This document shows, in pieces, positions 16,468-25,999 of a stretch of 64,000 nt of DNA. The notes beneath the pieces were generated by a model that had not been told where the DNA came from, searched no databases, and worked only from the letters and a program-made list of their open reading frames with translations. The first letter of the stretch is position 1. Every line of letters starts with the position of its first letter. Origin of the DNA: an uncultured Nodularia sp. (lineage in GTDB: Bacteria > Cyanobacteriota > Cyanobacteriia > Cyanobacteriales > Nostocaceae); the NCBI GenBank assembly GCA_903911355.1, contig CAIWDD010000105.1, positions 1-64,000 of the forward strand, given 5' to 3'. A program made the translations under genes and the position numbers.

Positions 16468-19161
16468 ATGGTCCAAGAATCAGTTAAAACACAAATTTCC
16501 CAGGAATTATTCAATCAAACCCTAGGATATTCCTTTTCTGTCGCAGAATTTCAAATCTATGGACAGCAACTAAAATACAGAGAACCGAAAATAGGGAAAT
16601 TTTGGTCAGGGACAGGAGTTGAACCCGGTATTTATGTTGTACTTAGCAGCAAAGTGAGGTTAATTGATGACAGTGGAGAAGTAATTACCACGGTCAGAAA
16701 AGGTGAGTCCTTCGGACATCATACATTGTTTCCTAATCTTAACTGTCAGGTTTATGGTGCGCGAGCCAGTGAAAGTCTGCGTTTGTGTTTTTTCCCTGGT
16801 GAACTGCTAAAAAACTTAATGGATAGATACCCACAAATTCAAGAGCACCTGAAAACAAAAACCCATATTCTCCATTCTCCACCTCAGCAGCCATTACCAA
16901 GGGTCACTACCGGAGAAAATCACCACCAAACCAGAGAAAAAATTAGTCAAGCTTACCTTCCCACTCCTACCCAAAAAGTTCGTCATCTATTACAAAGAAT
17001 TACTCGGCGTTATCCCTTTTTTGCCCAACACAGCGCTTCTGATTGCGGTGCTGCTTGTTTAGTGATGGTGTCTCTCTATTGGGGGAAACAATTTAACCTT
17101 AACCGGTTGCGGGAGATGGCTAATGTGGATCGTAATGGTGTATCCTTGCGTGGGTTAACAACGACTGCGGAAAGCCTGGGTTTTAATACCCGTCCGGTGA
17201 AAGCTAATATCCAGCAGTTAGCACAACAGAAACTACCGGCCATTGTCCATTGGGAAGGAAAACACTATATTGTTGTCTATGAAATTACCCCTCAAAAGGT
17301 GATAGTTGCTGACCCCGCTGTTGGTCAACTGACTCTTTCTTACTCAGAATTTCAGGCGGGTTGGACTGGGTATACACTCCTGCTAGAACCAACGGCTTTA
17401 TTTAAGAATGCACAAGAAAGTACAACTCCTTTTTGGCAATTTTTTGAACTGGTCAAGCCTCATGGTGTGGTCATAGGGGAAGTATTTATTGCTTCCATAT
17501 TTATTCAAATATTTGGACTGATTACACCCTTATTTACACAACTGATTTTAGACCGTGTGATAGTACAACGGTCTCATTTAACCTTAATGGCTGTGGGGTT
17601 GGGTTTGATGATGTTTAGCCTGTTCCGTGTGGCCATGACAGGTTTAAGGCAATATCTGATTGACCACACGGGTAATAAGATTAATGTGGCTTTGGTGGTG
17701 GCGTTTATTCGTCACACTTTCCGATTACCTTTAAGCTATTTTGAAAATCGTTATGTGGGTGATATTGTCTCTCGGTTACAGGAAAATAGCAAAATTCAAA
17801 GCTTTATTTCTGGAGAAGCATTATCAATCGTTCTAGATTTTCTGACTGTATTTATTTATCTGGGTTTGATGTTTTGGTACAGTTGGCAAATGGCTTTAAT
17901 ATCTTTAGTAATTGTCCCGCCATTTTTGGGTTTGGCTTTGATTGCTACACCTTTTTTACAGCGAATTTCTCGCCAAATTTTTAAGGCTTCAGTTCAGGAA
18001 AATAGTTACATTATTGAAGCTTTAACTGGTATTAGAACTATCAAATCAACGGCGGTAGAACAAACAGTACGTTGGCATTGGGAAGAGTTATTAAACAAGG
18101 AGATAAAAACTAACTTTTCTGGGCAGGTAATTGGCAATCGGTTACAGATTTTTAGTAATACAATTGAGGCTTGTGTATCGACTGCTTTATTGTGGTATGG
18201 GGCATATTTGGTAATTGAAAATCAATTATCTATTGGGCAGTTGGTGGCATTTAATATGCTTTTAGGTAATATTATTAACCCTTTTAAAAGATTAGCTGTG
18301 CTGTGGAACAAGTTACAAGAGGTAATCATTGCTGTGGAAAGGATTAATGATGTTTTAGATGCTAAACCGGAAGAGGATATACAAGAGCAACAACGGCAAA
18401 CTTTACCAGAAATTCAGGGTAATATTGATTTTCAACAGTTGACCTTTCGTTATCATGAGGATGCTAATGTTAATATTCTGCAAAATGTCAATTTTTCAAT
18501 TAAATCAGGACAAACAGTGGCTTTAGTGGGGCGTAGTGGGTCTGGTAAAACTACAATCTCTAAGCTGGTTTTAGGTTTGTATCCACCTACTAATGGTAAA
18601 ATCTTAATTGATGGACATGATATTACTACCATCTGTTTAGATTCTCTGCGCCAACAGGTGGGTGTGGTTGATCAAGATACTTTTTTGTTTGGTAATACTA
18701 TCCGGGAAAATATCAGTTTAGGACATCCTGATGCAAGTTTAGAGGAAATTATCACCGCTGCTCAGTTAGCAGGTGCTGATGAGTTTATCCAAAAATTACC
18801 TATGGGTTATGAAACTCAAATTGGTGAAGGGGGCGGTTTATTATCTGGGGGACAAAGACAAAGAATTGCGATCGCCCGCGCTTTATTAGGTAACCCCAAA
18901 CTCTTGATTTTTGATGAAGCTACTTCTCACCTTGATACGGAATCAGAAAGGATAATTCAGCAGAATTTGCAGACAATTCTCAAGGGGAGAACTGCTTTAA
19001 TTATTGCTCATCGTCTGTCTACTATCAAGAATGCTGATTTAATTTTGGTTTTAGATCAAGGTATGTTGATTGAATATGGTAGTCATGAACAATTAATCGA
19101 CAAACGTGGTCATTATTTCTACCTCAATCAACAGCAATTAGGTAACAAGCATTCTTCCTAA
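16468..19161 (+). CDS. C39-peptidase ABC exporter with N-terminal cNMP-binding-like domain
   Basis: 897 aa from ATG 16468; the frame extends upstream to 16381 without family-like sequence. Residues about 25-140 resemble a cyclic-nucleotide-binding barrel (GIYVVLSSKVRLIDDSGEVITTVRKGESFGHHTLF). Residues 185-310 are a C39 double-glycine peptidase with an intact triad: Cys193 (QHSASDCGAAC), His266 (GKHYIVV) and Asp282 (VADPAVG). Six transmembrane helices follow (about 345-620), then an ABC ATPase with Walker A GRSGSGKTT near 690, signature LLSGGQRQRIAIARA, DEATSHLD and H-loop IIAHRLSTI. It cleaves leaders after GG and exports the peptide. Together with the HlyD and PpiC-like genes downstream it forms one export operon. 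Confidence 0.93.
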   Translation: MVQESVKTQISQELFNQTLGYSFSVAEFQIYGQQLKYREPKIGKFWSGTGVEPGIYVVLSSKVRLIDDSGEVITTVRKGESFGHHTLFPNLNCQVYGARASESLRLCFFPGELLKNLMDRYPQIQEHLKTKTHILHSPPQQPLPRVTTGENHHQTREKISQAYLPTPTQKVRHLLQRITRRYPFFAQHSASDCGAACLVMVSLYWGKQFNLNRLREMANVDRNGVSLRGLTTTAESLGFNTRPVKANIQQLAQQKLPAIVHWEGKHYIVVYEITPQKVIVADPAVGQLTLSYSEFQAGWTGYTLLLEPTALFKNAQESTTPFWQFFELVKPHGVVIGEVFIASIFIQIFGLITPLFTQLILDRVIVQRSHLTLMAVGLGLMMFSLFRVAMTGLRQYLIDHTGNKINVALVVAFIRHTFRLPLSYFENRYVGDIVSRLQENSKIQSFISGEALSIVLDFLTVFIYLGLMFWYSWQMALISLVIVPPFLGLALIATPFLQRISRQIFKASVQENSYIIEALTGIRTIKSTAVEQTVRWHWEELLNKEIKTNFSGQVIGNRLQIFSNTIEACVSTALLWYGAYLVIENQLSIGQLVAFNMLLGNIINPFKRLAVLWNKLQEVIIAVERINDVLDAKPEEDIQEQQRQTLPEIQGNIDFQQLTFRYHEDANVNILQNVNFSIKSGQTVALVGRSGSGKTTISKLVLGLYPPTNGKILIDGHDITTICLDSLRQQVGVVDQDTFLFGNTIRENISLGHPDASLEEIITAAQLAGADEFIQKLPMGYETQIGEGGGLLSGGQRQRIAIARALLGNPKLLIFDEATSHLDTESERIIQQNLQTILKGRTALIIAHRLSTIKNADLILVLDQGMLIEYGSHEQLIDKRGHYFYLNQQQLGNKHSS

Positions 19162-19251
19162 ATATATATAGTAGTTGTGACTGTTAACTTTTAATAGGAC
19201 ATCACTAGAGATGGTTGGGCGATATTTTCTGAGGTAAATTGAGGGAAATTT

Positions 19252-20790
19252 ATGTCATATACAATTAATGAAAATGGAAAAGTCGCAACAGAAGAGATTT
19301 TATCTATAACTCCTGAGACTATGGAGAAATCTCCCCAGGTTCCAGTACAGGTAAAATCTCACGCTCATTGGTCTTTTGCAACTCAAGAATTATTAGATGC
19401 TTTACCCCAAGTGTGGACTAGGGGATTACTGTACTTTTTAGTCATATTTGTGGCAATTATTTTACCTTGGGCGATGTTATCTAAGGTGGATGAAACAGGT
19501 ACAGCTAGGGGGAAAATTGAACCGGAAGGTAAAACTATGAGGTTAGATAGTCCGGTATCTGGGACTGTGAGAGAAATTCTGATTCAGGAAGGCCAGGAAG
19601 TCAAAGATGGACAACCTCTATTAGTGTTAGATTCAGATTTAGTGACTGCTGAATTAGCTCAGGTGAAGGAGAGGTTAGAAGGACAATTAAATAGGCGATC
19701 GCAATTAACTAGTCTGCAAAATCAGTTAGTAGTGACTTTCAGCACTCAACAACAACAAAATCAATCCCAGCAGTTAGAAAAACAATCCCAAATCGACCAA
19801 GCTAGACAACAATTAATAGCATTAACAAATAACTGGGAGTTACAAAAGTCGGAAAAATTATCTCAAGTCAACCAAGCTAAACAAAATTTAGCCCATAGTA
19901 TCACTGCTCATAAGTTAACTGCAAGCAGCATGGCGATCGCCCAACGAGAAGAAACCAGATACAGGGAATTATATCAAGAAGGGGTCATCCCTGAAATTAA
20001 CCTTGTAGAAAAGCAAGAACAAGCAAAACAAAGACAACAGGTATATGAACAAAGTCAGTCAGATATTCAACAAGCTGAATTACGTTTAGCAGAACAGGAA
20101 AGCAGTTATCAACGAGTGATCAAACAGGGAAAAGCTGATATTACCCAAGCAGAACTCAGAGCGAGGGAACAAGAACGCAGTTATGAAACCCTCAAGCGTT
20201 CCGGTGAATTAGCTTTACTACGTATTCAAGAACAACAAAACAATTTAGCCACAGAAATCACCGCACTAGCAGCAGAAACCGCTCAAACTCAAAGACAGAT
20301 TGAATCTCTGAATATTCAACTAGCACAAAGGGAAGTCACAGCACCCATGACTGGGACTATATTTCAATTACCCATTCAAAAAGCTGGCGCTGTGGTTCAA
20401 GCAGGAACAATGGTCGCAGAAATTGCGCCGCTTAATTCACCTTTAGTGATGAGAGCGCAAATAGCAACCGCAAACAGTGGTTCTCTCAATGAGAAATTAC
20501 CAGTGAAGCTGAAATTTGATGCTTATCCTTTCCAAGATTATGGAGTTATAGAAGGAGAGTTAATCAGCATTTCTCCCACAACTATAGATATAGATACACC
20601 CCAGGGGAAAGTATCAGCTTATAACTTAGAAATCAGTTTACCAGACAACTGTATCCCACACAGAAATCAATGTATTCCCCTACGTCCGGGAGATACTGCT
20701 ACAGCGGAAGTGATTTTACGTCAGCGGCGAATTATTGATTTTATCATTGACCCCTTCAAGCAATTACAAGCAGGGAATTTCAAGTTATAG
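19252..20790 (+). CDS. HlyD-family membrane fusion protein
   Basis: 512 aa periplasmic adaptor linking the inner-membrane exporter to an outer-membrane channel. Transmembrane helix about 64-82 (GLLYFLVIFVAIILPWAML) is followed by a lipoyl/biotinyl half (MRLDSPVSGTVREILIQEGQEVKDGQPLLVLDS). A long Gln/Glu-rich coiled coil occupies about 135-365, and then comes the second lipoyl half (REVTAPMTGTIFQLPIQKAGAVVQAGTMVAEIAP) with a beta barrel to the end. It lies 90 bp after the C39 exporter on the same strand. Confidence 0.92.
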   Translation: MSYTINENGKVATEEILSITPETMEKSPQVPVQVKSHAHWSFATQELLDALPQVWTRGLLYFLVIFVAIILPWAMLSKVDETGTARGKIEPEGKTMRLDSPVSGTVREILIQEGQEVKDGQPLLVLDSDLVTAELAQVKERLEGQLNRRSQLTSLQNQLVVTFSTQQQQNQSQQLEKQSQIDQARQQLIALTNNWELQKSEKLSQVNQAKQNLAHSITAHKLTASSMAIAQREETRYRELYQEGVIPEINLVEKQEQAKQRQQVYEQSQSDIQQAELRLAEQESSYQRVIKQGKADITQAELRAREQERSYETLKRSGELALLRIQEQQNNLATEITALAAETAQTQRQIESLNIQLAQREVTAPMTGTIFQLPIQKAGAVVQAGTMVAEIAPLNSPLVMRAQIATANSGSLNEKLPVKLKFDAYPFQDYGVIEGELISISPTTIDIDTPQGKVSAYNLEISLPDNCIPHRNQCIPLRPGDTATAEVILRQRRIIDFIIDPFKQLQAGNFKL

Positions 20791-20829
20791 CAGTCAATTC
20801 GAGAATTGTAAATTAAGTAGGACAAGATT

Positions 20830-21558
20830 ATGTCATACCCCATGGTAGTCACTCAGGAAGATATTTTACGTCAAATCAAACTATCTGGGAAAATTCCTGA
20901 AACAGTTGAGCAGATTATTCAGCGCAAAATCATTAAAAATAGGGCGGATGAAGTGGGGATAAAGGTAGAAGTTGCAGAATTACAACAAACAGCAGACCAA
21001 ATGCGGTTAGTTAACCAACTCACCACCACTGATGAAACTTGGAGATGGTTAAAAAAACATGGTTTATCTTTAGAGGATTTTGAAGAAATTATCTATATAA
21101 CCCTCCTGACCGCTAAATTAGGTAATCATTTGTTTGCTGCTGAAGTTGAACCCTATTTTTATAACCATCAAGTAGATTACCTACAGGTGATCATGTATGA
21201 AGTTATCTTAGATGATGAGGATTTAGCCTGGGAATTGTTTTATGGAGTTAAGGAAGGGGAGAAAAGTTTTTATGATGTCGCTCATCAATATATTCAAGAT
21301 GTAGAACTACGTCGCCAATGTGGATATCGAGGGGTGATGGGTCGTCAAAATTTACATCCAGATATTTCCGCAGCTGTATTTGCAGCTGAACCACCACAGC
21401 TGCTGAAACCGATTGTGACAGCTAAAGGTATACATTTAATTTTTGTGGAGGAGATGATTCGACCCCGATTAGATGAGCAGCTAAGTTATCAGATCATCGG
21501 CCATTTATTTGCTGAGTGGTTAAAGCAGCAGGTTGAGCAGACGGATTTTCAAATATAA
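20830..21558 (+). CDS. Parvulin/SurA-like peptidylprolyl isomerase
   Basis: 242 aa. The N-terminal half is helical and SurA-like (QIKLSGKIPETVEQIIQRKIIKNRADEVGIKVEVAELQQTADQMR). The second half has the parvulin pattern, with AHQYIQDVELRRQCGYRGVMGRQNLHPDISAAVFAAEPPQLLKPIVTAKGIHLIFVEEM. No signal peptide is visible, so it probably acts on the cytoplasmic side. Genes of this kind accompany C39 exporters and double-glycine peptides in cyanobacteria. It may keep precursors export-competent; that role is inference. Confidence 0.82.
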   Translation: MSYPMVVTQEDILRQIKLSGKIPETVEQIIQRKIIKNRADEVGIKVEVAELQQTADQMRLVNQLTTTDETWRWLKKHGLSLEDFEEIIYITLLTAKLGNHLFAAEVEPYFYNHQVDYLQVIMYEVILDDEDLAWELFYGVKEGEKSFYDVAHQYIQDVELRRQCGYRGVMGRQNLHPDISAAVFAAEPPQLLKPIVTAKGIHLIFVEEMIRPRLDEQLSYQIIGHLFAEWLKQQVEQTDFQI

Positions 21559-21582
21559 CACTCAGATTTAATCTTTAAATTA

Positions 21583-21617
21583 GGGTGGGTTAGGAATTTC
21601 TAACCCACCCATTATTT
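21583..21617. terminator. Terminator between the export operon and the peptide genes
   Basis: GGGTGGGTTAG (21583-21593) and CTAACCCACCC (21600-21610) pair perfectly, followed by ATTATTT. A second, imperfect GC hairpin (GGGCGGG...GCCCACCC, about 21650-21670) lies next to it and may serve the opposite strand. Confidence 0.75.
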
Positions 21618-21811
21618 ACAGCGTATTTTATCTGAGTGAGACACACAAGGGCGGGCTTTTCTGCCCACCCCACAAGATTTATGATATTAAGGTGTGTACT
21701 TTATTTACTTGAAAAGTGCTGTATATTCTCTCAACAGTACGTCTAGCAACTCCTGGAAATTGTGCTAAACATTCGAGTAGAGGAACAAAATACAAATCTT
21801 GCTAAATGGGT

Positions 21812-22069
21812 TTAGACTGGTCCAAAATCGTTATCAATTGAGGGTGTAGAGTCTGTATTGTCGCTGATTCCGCCCCACCCTGTAGATAAGAAAGAGAAGA
21901 TCGTGTTAATAAAAATCACCATAAAAGTTATAGCCATAAGTCTATTTATCATCTGGGAGAATTGTCCGATGAACATAAATCCGCCCATGATTTTCTCCAT
22001 TTCCTCTGGAGAAAGTTGCTGCAATTGAGTAGAGGCGATTTCTAGGTTTTTAATGGTGATATTAGCCAT
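21812..22069 (-). CDS. Double-glycine leader peptide (secreted peptide precursor 1)
   Basis: 85 aa. The first 30 residues form a leader ending in LSPEEMEKIMGG, the GG cut site of C39 peptidases. The 55-residue remainder starts FMFIGQFSQMINRLMAIT and has a hydrophobic stretch (about 42-60), then a Gly/Asp/Ser-rich tail ending in DNDFGPV. The leader shares its skeleton (M-x-N-I-T-I-x-N-L-E) with the second peptide gene. It is convergent with the exporter operon that should process it. No modification enzyme is adjacent, so an unmodified secreted peptide (bacteriocin or signal) is the simplest reading. Confidence 0.8.
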   Translation of the reverse strand: MANITIKNLEIASTQLQQLSPEEMEKIMGGFMFIGQFSQMINRLMAITFMVIFINTIFSFLSTGWGGISDNTDSTPSIDNDFGPV

Positions 22070-22172
22070 GATTTAATTATTTTTAGTAAATGGTGTGTTT
22101 TGGTTTTGGTCAGTTATGTTTGTACTGGATTTACCCACGTTCAAAAGTGAAATGTATAGTTAATAAATAATA

Positions 22173-22202
22173 CAGGGTGTAAAAATTACACCCTGTTTTT
22201 TT
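22173..22202. terminator. Terminator after peptide gene 2
   Basis: CAGGGTGTAA (22173-22182) and TTACACCCTG (22186-22195) form a perfect 10-bp stem with a 3-nt loop. It lies 70-100 bp downstream of the - strand peptide gene and is flanked by A/T on both sides, so it is bidirectional. A near copy lies at 22840-22862. Confidence 0.75.
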
Positions 22203-22271
22203 GGAGGGAAATTAGCTAATTTTTACTAAGCATCTCTCGTACAAATACAAGGCGCTGCAAGATTAGTTGTC

Positions 22272-22469
22272 TTAGGGGGCTGTGGCTAATAAGAAGAGAA
22301 GCGCATCCCCAAAAACACCAACAAGACTTGCTCGAATGTATTCATTTACGATAGTGGTGAATGGTCCGATCTGGACAAACCCACCAACAACTTTTTCCAT
22401 TTCTCCGGGGGAAACTTGATTCAATGCAGTAGATTCAACTTCTAGGTTTTGAATTGTGATGTTAACCAT
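22272..22469 (-). CDS. Double-glycine leader peptide (secreted peptide precursor 2)
   Basis: 65 aa. Leader 1-30 ends VSPGEMEKVVGG. The predicted mature 35-mer starts FVQIGPFTTIVNEYIRASLVG and is hydrophobic near its end (FGDALLFLLATAP). The ATG follows a TAGGAGAAAG-type site. The leader is homologous to that of precursor 1, and the mature parts share the FxxIGxF start but little else, as expected for divergent substrates of one C39 exporter. It has its own promoter region (22529-22735) and terminator. Confidence 0.78.
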   Translation of the reverse strand: MVNITIQNLEVESTALNQVSPGEMEKVVGGFVQIGPFTTIVNEYIRASLVGVFGDALLFLLATAP

Positions 22470-22528
22470 GATTTACTTTCTCCTAGTAAATGCTACGTTT
22501 GTGTTTGTTTGTGGAATCAGGCTCTTGC

Positions 22529-22735
22529 CTGTTTCTGTAACTATAATCCCTGATTTATTTAGGCTTTTCAAGCTTATGAAACATGAATAACGTACATAAA
22601 TCATGCTATTTATAATCATTTTAATAACGTAAAAATCAAGGTTTAAGAGAATACTAATAACTAACTGATACCATCAAGCCATGATTTCGGTTCATAATTA
22701 TTGCTATTAAGATACTTTTTGTATATAAGCAGGGA
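22529..22735. repeat. Upstream region of peptide gene 2, copy 1 of a duplication
   Basis: About 200 bp that is nearly repeated at 22964-23150. Shared blocks include ATGAAACATGAATAACGTAC, ATAAATCATGCTATTTAT, ACTAATAACTAACTGATAC, ATCAAGCCATGATTTCGG and ATTATTGCT. It precedes peptide gene 2 on the - strand and therefore most likely contains its promoter. Confidence 0.8.
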
Positions 22736-22739
22736 AAAA

Positions 22740-22963
22740 TCCCTAGATTGACTGCTAACAGTTAACTGTCAACCCCCATGAGTGGAGATTGCACTAATCA
22801 TTATTAAGGTCTGGTGGGATGAATATCAATAAATAAAAGCAGGGCGTAGAAATTACACCCTGCTGTTTGGAGAATATCTTGGTTTTTAGTTACTGTACTA
22901 TATTGAACAAGTAATAATTTAGGTGAGTAAATAGGGTATGGTAGGGAAATCAGGTGTTTACCT
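22740..22963 (-). pseudogene. Empty peptide-gene slot between duplicated promoter and terminator
   Basis: On the - strand the second promoter copy (22964-23150) leads to a region with no leader peptide. The duplicated terminator CAGGGCGTA...TTACACCCTG (22840-22862) is kept. Only about 100 bp separate promoter copy and hairpin, too little for a leader-bearing gene. I read this as a third peptide unit whose coding part was deleted. Confidence 0.5.
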
Positions 22964-23150
22964 GTTTCTGTAACTATCATCTCTGATTTATTGATGATTT
23001 TCCAGATGATGAAACATGAATAACGTACATAAATCATGCTATTTATGATGATTATAATCTCTGGTTTAATGCACTACTAATAACTAACTGATACTATCAA
23101 GCCATGATTTCGGCTCATAATTATTGCTGTTAAGATACTTTTTCTAGTGG
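22964..23150. repeat. Upstream-region duplication, copy 2 (no peptide gene follows)
   Basis: Matches 22529-22735 across most of its length, with a few substitutions and indels. It lies against the 3' end of the ClC gene. Confidence 0.8.
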
Positions 23151-23166
23151 GTAGTGTTTTTGGACT

Positions 23167-25851
23167 TTAGCTACTAATAGCGCCTCTGACTAAAATTACT
23201 GTACAGTCTACCCCAGAGGCGATCGCTTCGGGGATATTACCTTGTACTGCTTGCTGTAATAACCCCTCACGGGAAGCTCCTAAAACCACTACATCATAAT
23301 CTTCGTCTTTGACCAGGTTAATCACTCCTTCGGCCACGGAGTCAGCTTGGAGGGGGATAGCAACCACATGACTGGATAACTGACGACGACCCATTAAGAT
23401 GCGGATGGCTTGTTCTAAAACCGTCATATCTGGTTGTAACTGGGAGGGTTTAAACACTTGGGTGAGGCGAATATATGGATGTTCCCCCAAGGTTGCTAAA
23501 GCGGGTAAGAGTTTAATCGCCGCTGTCGCATTGGGACCGCCAGCCATTGTCACCAACCAACGGTTAAATTGAGGAGAGGTAGAGGGGGTTAATTGTGGTT
23601 CGCTCAGGAGTTCAACAGATGGGGGAAATGGGGAAGGAGAAATTTTACCCAGTTTGACTAACATCACATCACAGATGGCCTGGCGAATGATGGTATCTAC
23701 AACATTGCCAAAAATCCGCCCTGGGGTAGAAGTTTGACCCTTCCACCCCATTAAAATCAGGTTGATGTGTCGTTCGTTGATGGTTTCTAATATGGCTTGG
23801 GCGGGGTCGTGGGCGACTCTAATTTGGGTGTGTAGAGGAATTTTCCACTTTTTGGCTAAAACTTCCGCTTGGCGTAGTAGGCGGCGACTGTGAACTGTTT
23901 TGACTGGTGTTTCCGATGGTGAACTGTGACGGGATACTAAAATGATTTGTAGACATTCTATTTCATAGTGGCGCTCGCGGGCAATAGCGGCGGCCATTTC
24001 TAAGAGGATAGCGGCGGTGTGGGGATTGGCTATTGGTATCAATAATCTACCCCTGCCAATATTGGGCGATCGCGTTTGATAAACTAAATAAGAAGGTTCC
24101 GTATGTGCTTTACTCACGTTCCCATGGTTGAGGTGTTCAGCTTGGGCGCGGATAATATCTGCACGGGTAATAATTCCAATTAACTTTCTCCCTTCTACTA
24201 CTGGTAGGCGGCTAATTTGATACCTATCCAGCAAATACAACACATGACTGAGGTTATCCTTGGGTTGTACTGTCATGGGGGAGGGCTGCATAATAGACCT
24301 TAATAGTACCTTCTGTGGGGCTTGGCTCTGGTCTAGGATGTAGGAATCACTATCGCGCTTAGTCACTAAATCCGATTGTGTAATCATTCCTACCAGCTTA
24401 CCCTCCTCTACCACTGGAAAGCCGCGATGATGGGAACGAGAAAATACTTGCATTGCTGCTTCTAATGTCATGTTTGCATCCAGGGTTTCTACTCGATGCT
24501 GCATGACATCATTGGCTGTTAATTTCCCTAATATCCCCTCGTTGGAAACTGCTTTGGTAATAGTGATCCCTTTTAGCCGTAATAGTTTGTCGTAGAGTGA
24601 CCCCGGAATTACTTTGTCGGAAACCAAGTAAGCAGCTACAGATACAATCATTAAGGGTAAGACCAGATTGAAATCTGTAGTCATTTCAAACACAATCACA
24701 ATGGCTGTAATGGGTACTTTAGAAACCGCACAAAAAAACCCTCCCATACCCGCCAAAGCGTAGGTGGTGGGAGAATCCACGGCTAAGAAATAAGAGGCGG
24801 ATACACCTACCAGATGTCCTAAACAAGAACCCAAAATCAGACTAGGGGCAAATAACCCCCCAGGCGCGCCGGAACCGAACGCAATGAGAGTGAGGAGAAA
24901 TTGAGATAAAAAGGCGATCGCGGCAAAAGGTATATTAGCTTCGCTAATAATCATATACTCCCTTAAACCCGTATAATTACGGAAAGATTCCGGAAGTATT
25001 GCCACTACTAAACCGGAAATAAAACCAGCTATAGCCATTTTAACCGGTAAGCTGAGATGAAGATTTTGATAAATTTTAATACTAGTGATAATACCACGGT
25101 TAAATAATGCACCTAGTAACCCCGCTAAAATTCCCAATACCAAAAAAAAGGGAATTTCTGGTAAGGAGAAGTTACTAGAGTATTGCAGCAATTCTAGGTT
25201 GAGTTGTAAACTCCCCCCACCCAACAACCGGGAGACTACACCACCAATAAAGGAAGCAATAATGGCGGTTCCTAAAGTCAGCCCTGATAAATCCTGGAGT
25301 AATTCCTCTACAATAAATAATACACCAGCAATGGGGGCATTAAAAGCCGCCGCTAAACCAGCACCCGCACCAGCTGCAATCATCTGACGGCGATGGTCTG
25401 GGGAAGTGGGAACCCAGTTACTCATCCCTGCTGCTAAACCCGCGCCTACGTGAACCGTGGGCCCTTGTCGCCCTAAACTCAACCCGGAACCAAGGGTAAT
25501 GATGGCAGTAACTAACTTGATAATTGCCACTTGCCAGGATAATCTAATTGGTACATTAGCAAGGGTGGCTTTAACTTGCGGGATACCGCTACCTGAAGCT
25601 TCTGGCGCAAATCTATTGACTAAATACCCGGCTATGAACCCAAAGCTCATACCAATGGTCGGTAAGAACAACCATGCTGGCACAATTTGAGTGGTCTGTA
25701 CCCGCCAAGTACCCAACCATCCCGCTCCCATTTTCAAGCATACCGCACCAAAGGCCGCTACAAGACCAATAATACAAGCCTCCGCGATCGCTAAACCTCT
25801 TGTGGGTTGCAACCAGATACGAAGGCGCTGAGTGAGAATAGAAAGGCCCAT
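23167..25851 (-). CDS. ClC-family chloride transporter with CBS and universal-stress domains
   Basis: 894 aa. Residues about 20-440 are a ClC membrane domain with the anion-binding motifs GSGIPQVKA, GRQGPTVHVGAG, GSGAPGGLFAPSLILG and a pair of glutamates in VLFIVEELLQ. Two CBS domains follow (ANDVMQHRVETLD...; RSIMQPSPMTVQPKDNLSHVLYLL, about 445-575), then two USP-like Rossmann domains (GRGRLLIPIANPHTAAILLEMAAAIA; WLVTMAGGPNATAAIKLLPALATL) to the end. The gating glutamate of the GREGP motif is Gln129 here (codon CAA), so behaviour may be more channel-like than the 2Cl-/H+ exchange of E. coli ClcA. The CBS and USP parts suggest nucleotide control. Confidence 0.92.
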   Translation of the reverse strand: MGLSILTQRLRIWLQPTRGLAIAEACIIGLVAAFGAVCLKMGAGWLGTWRVQTTQIVPAWLFLPTIGMSFGFIAGYLVNRFAPEASGSGIPQVKATLANVPIRLSWQVAIIKLVTAIITLGSGLSLGRQGPTVHVGAGLAAGMSNWVPTSPDHRRQMIAAGAGAGLAAAFNAPIAGVLFIVEELLQDLSGLTLGTAIIASFIGGVVSRLLGGGSLQLNLELLQYSSNFSLPEIPFFLVLGILAGLLGALFNRGIITSIKIYQNLHLSLPVKMAIAGFISGLVVAILPESFRNYTGLREYMIISEANIPFAAIAFLSQFLLTLIAFGSGAPGGLFAPSLILGSCLGHLVGVSASYFLAVDSPTTYALAGMGGFFCAVSKVPITAIVIVFEMTTDFNLVLPLMIVSVAAYLVSDKVIPGSLYDKLLRLKGITITKAVSNEGILGKLTANDVMQHRVETLDANMTLEAAMQVFSRSHHRGFPVVEEGKLVGMITQSDLVTKRDSDSYILDQSQAPQKVLLRSIMQPSPMTVQPKDNLSHVLYLLDRYQISRLPVVEGRKLIGIITRADIIRAQAEHLNHGNVSKAHTEPSYLVYQTRSPNIGRGRLLIPIANPHTAAILLEMAAAIARERHYEIECLQIILVSRHSSPSETPVKTVHSRRLLRQAEVLAKKWKIPLHTQIRVAHDPAQAILETINERHINLILMGWKGQTSTPGRIFGNVVDTIIRQAICDVMLVKLGKISPSPFPPSVELLSEPQLTPSTSPQFNRWLVTMAGGPNATAAIKLLPALATLGEHPYIRLTQVFKPSQLQPDMTVLEQAIRILMGRRQLSSHVVAIPLQADSVAEGVINLVKDEDYDVVVLGASREGLLQQAVQGNIPEAIASGVDCTVILVRGAISS

Positions 25852-25999
25852 ATGAAAATATCAGTAGATACTTACTAGATTACCCACATGGCTAGCGAAT
25901 GTTGCGATTATTGTCCCCCATCCTCGTACAGGGGTTGGGGGTGGGGTGCCCATGGTCGCCCCTACCCACACTGGCAAACTCTCATCATAGTCGAAGTTT

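Noticed and set aside
22804..23037. 77-codon - strand ORF as the third secreted peptide
   Set aside because: No leader similarity and no GG site; it is read from promoter-repeat sequence.
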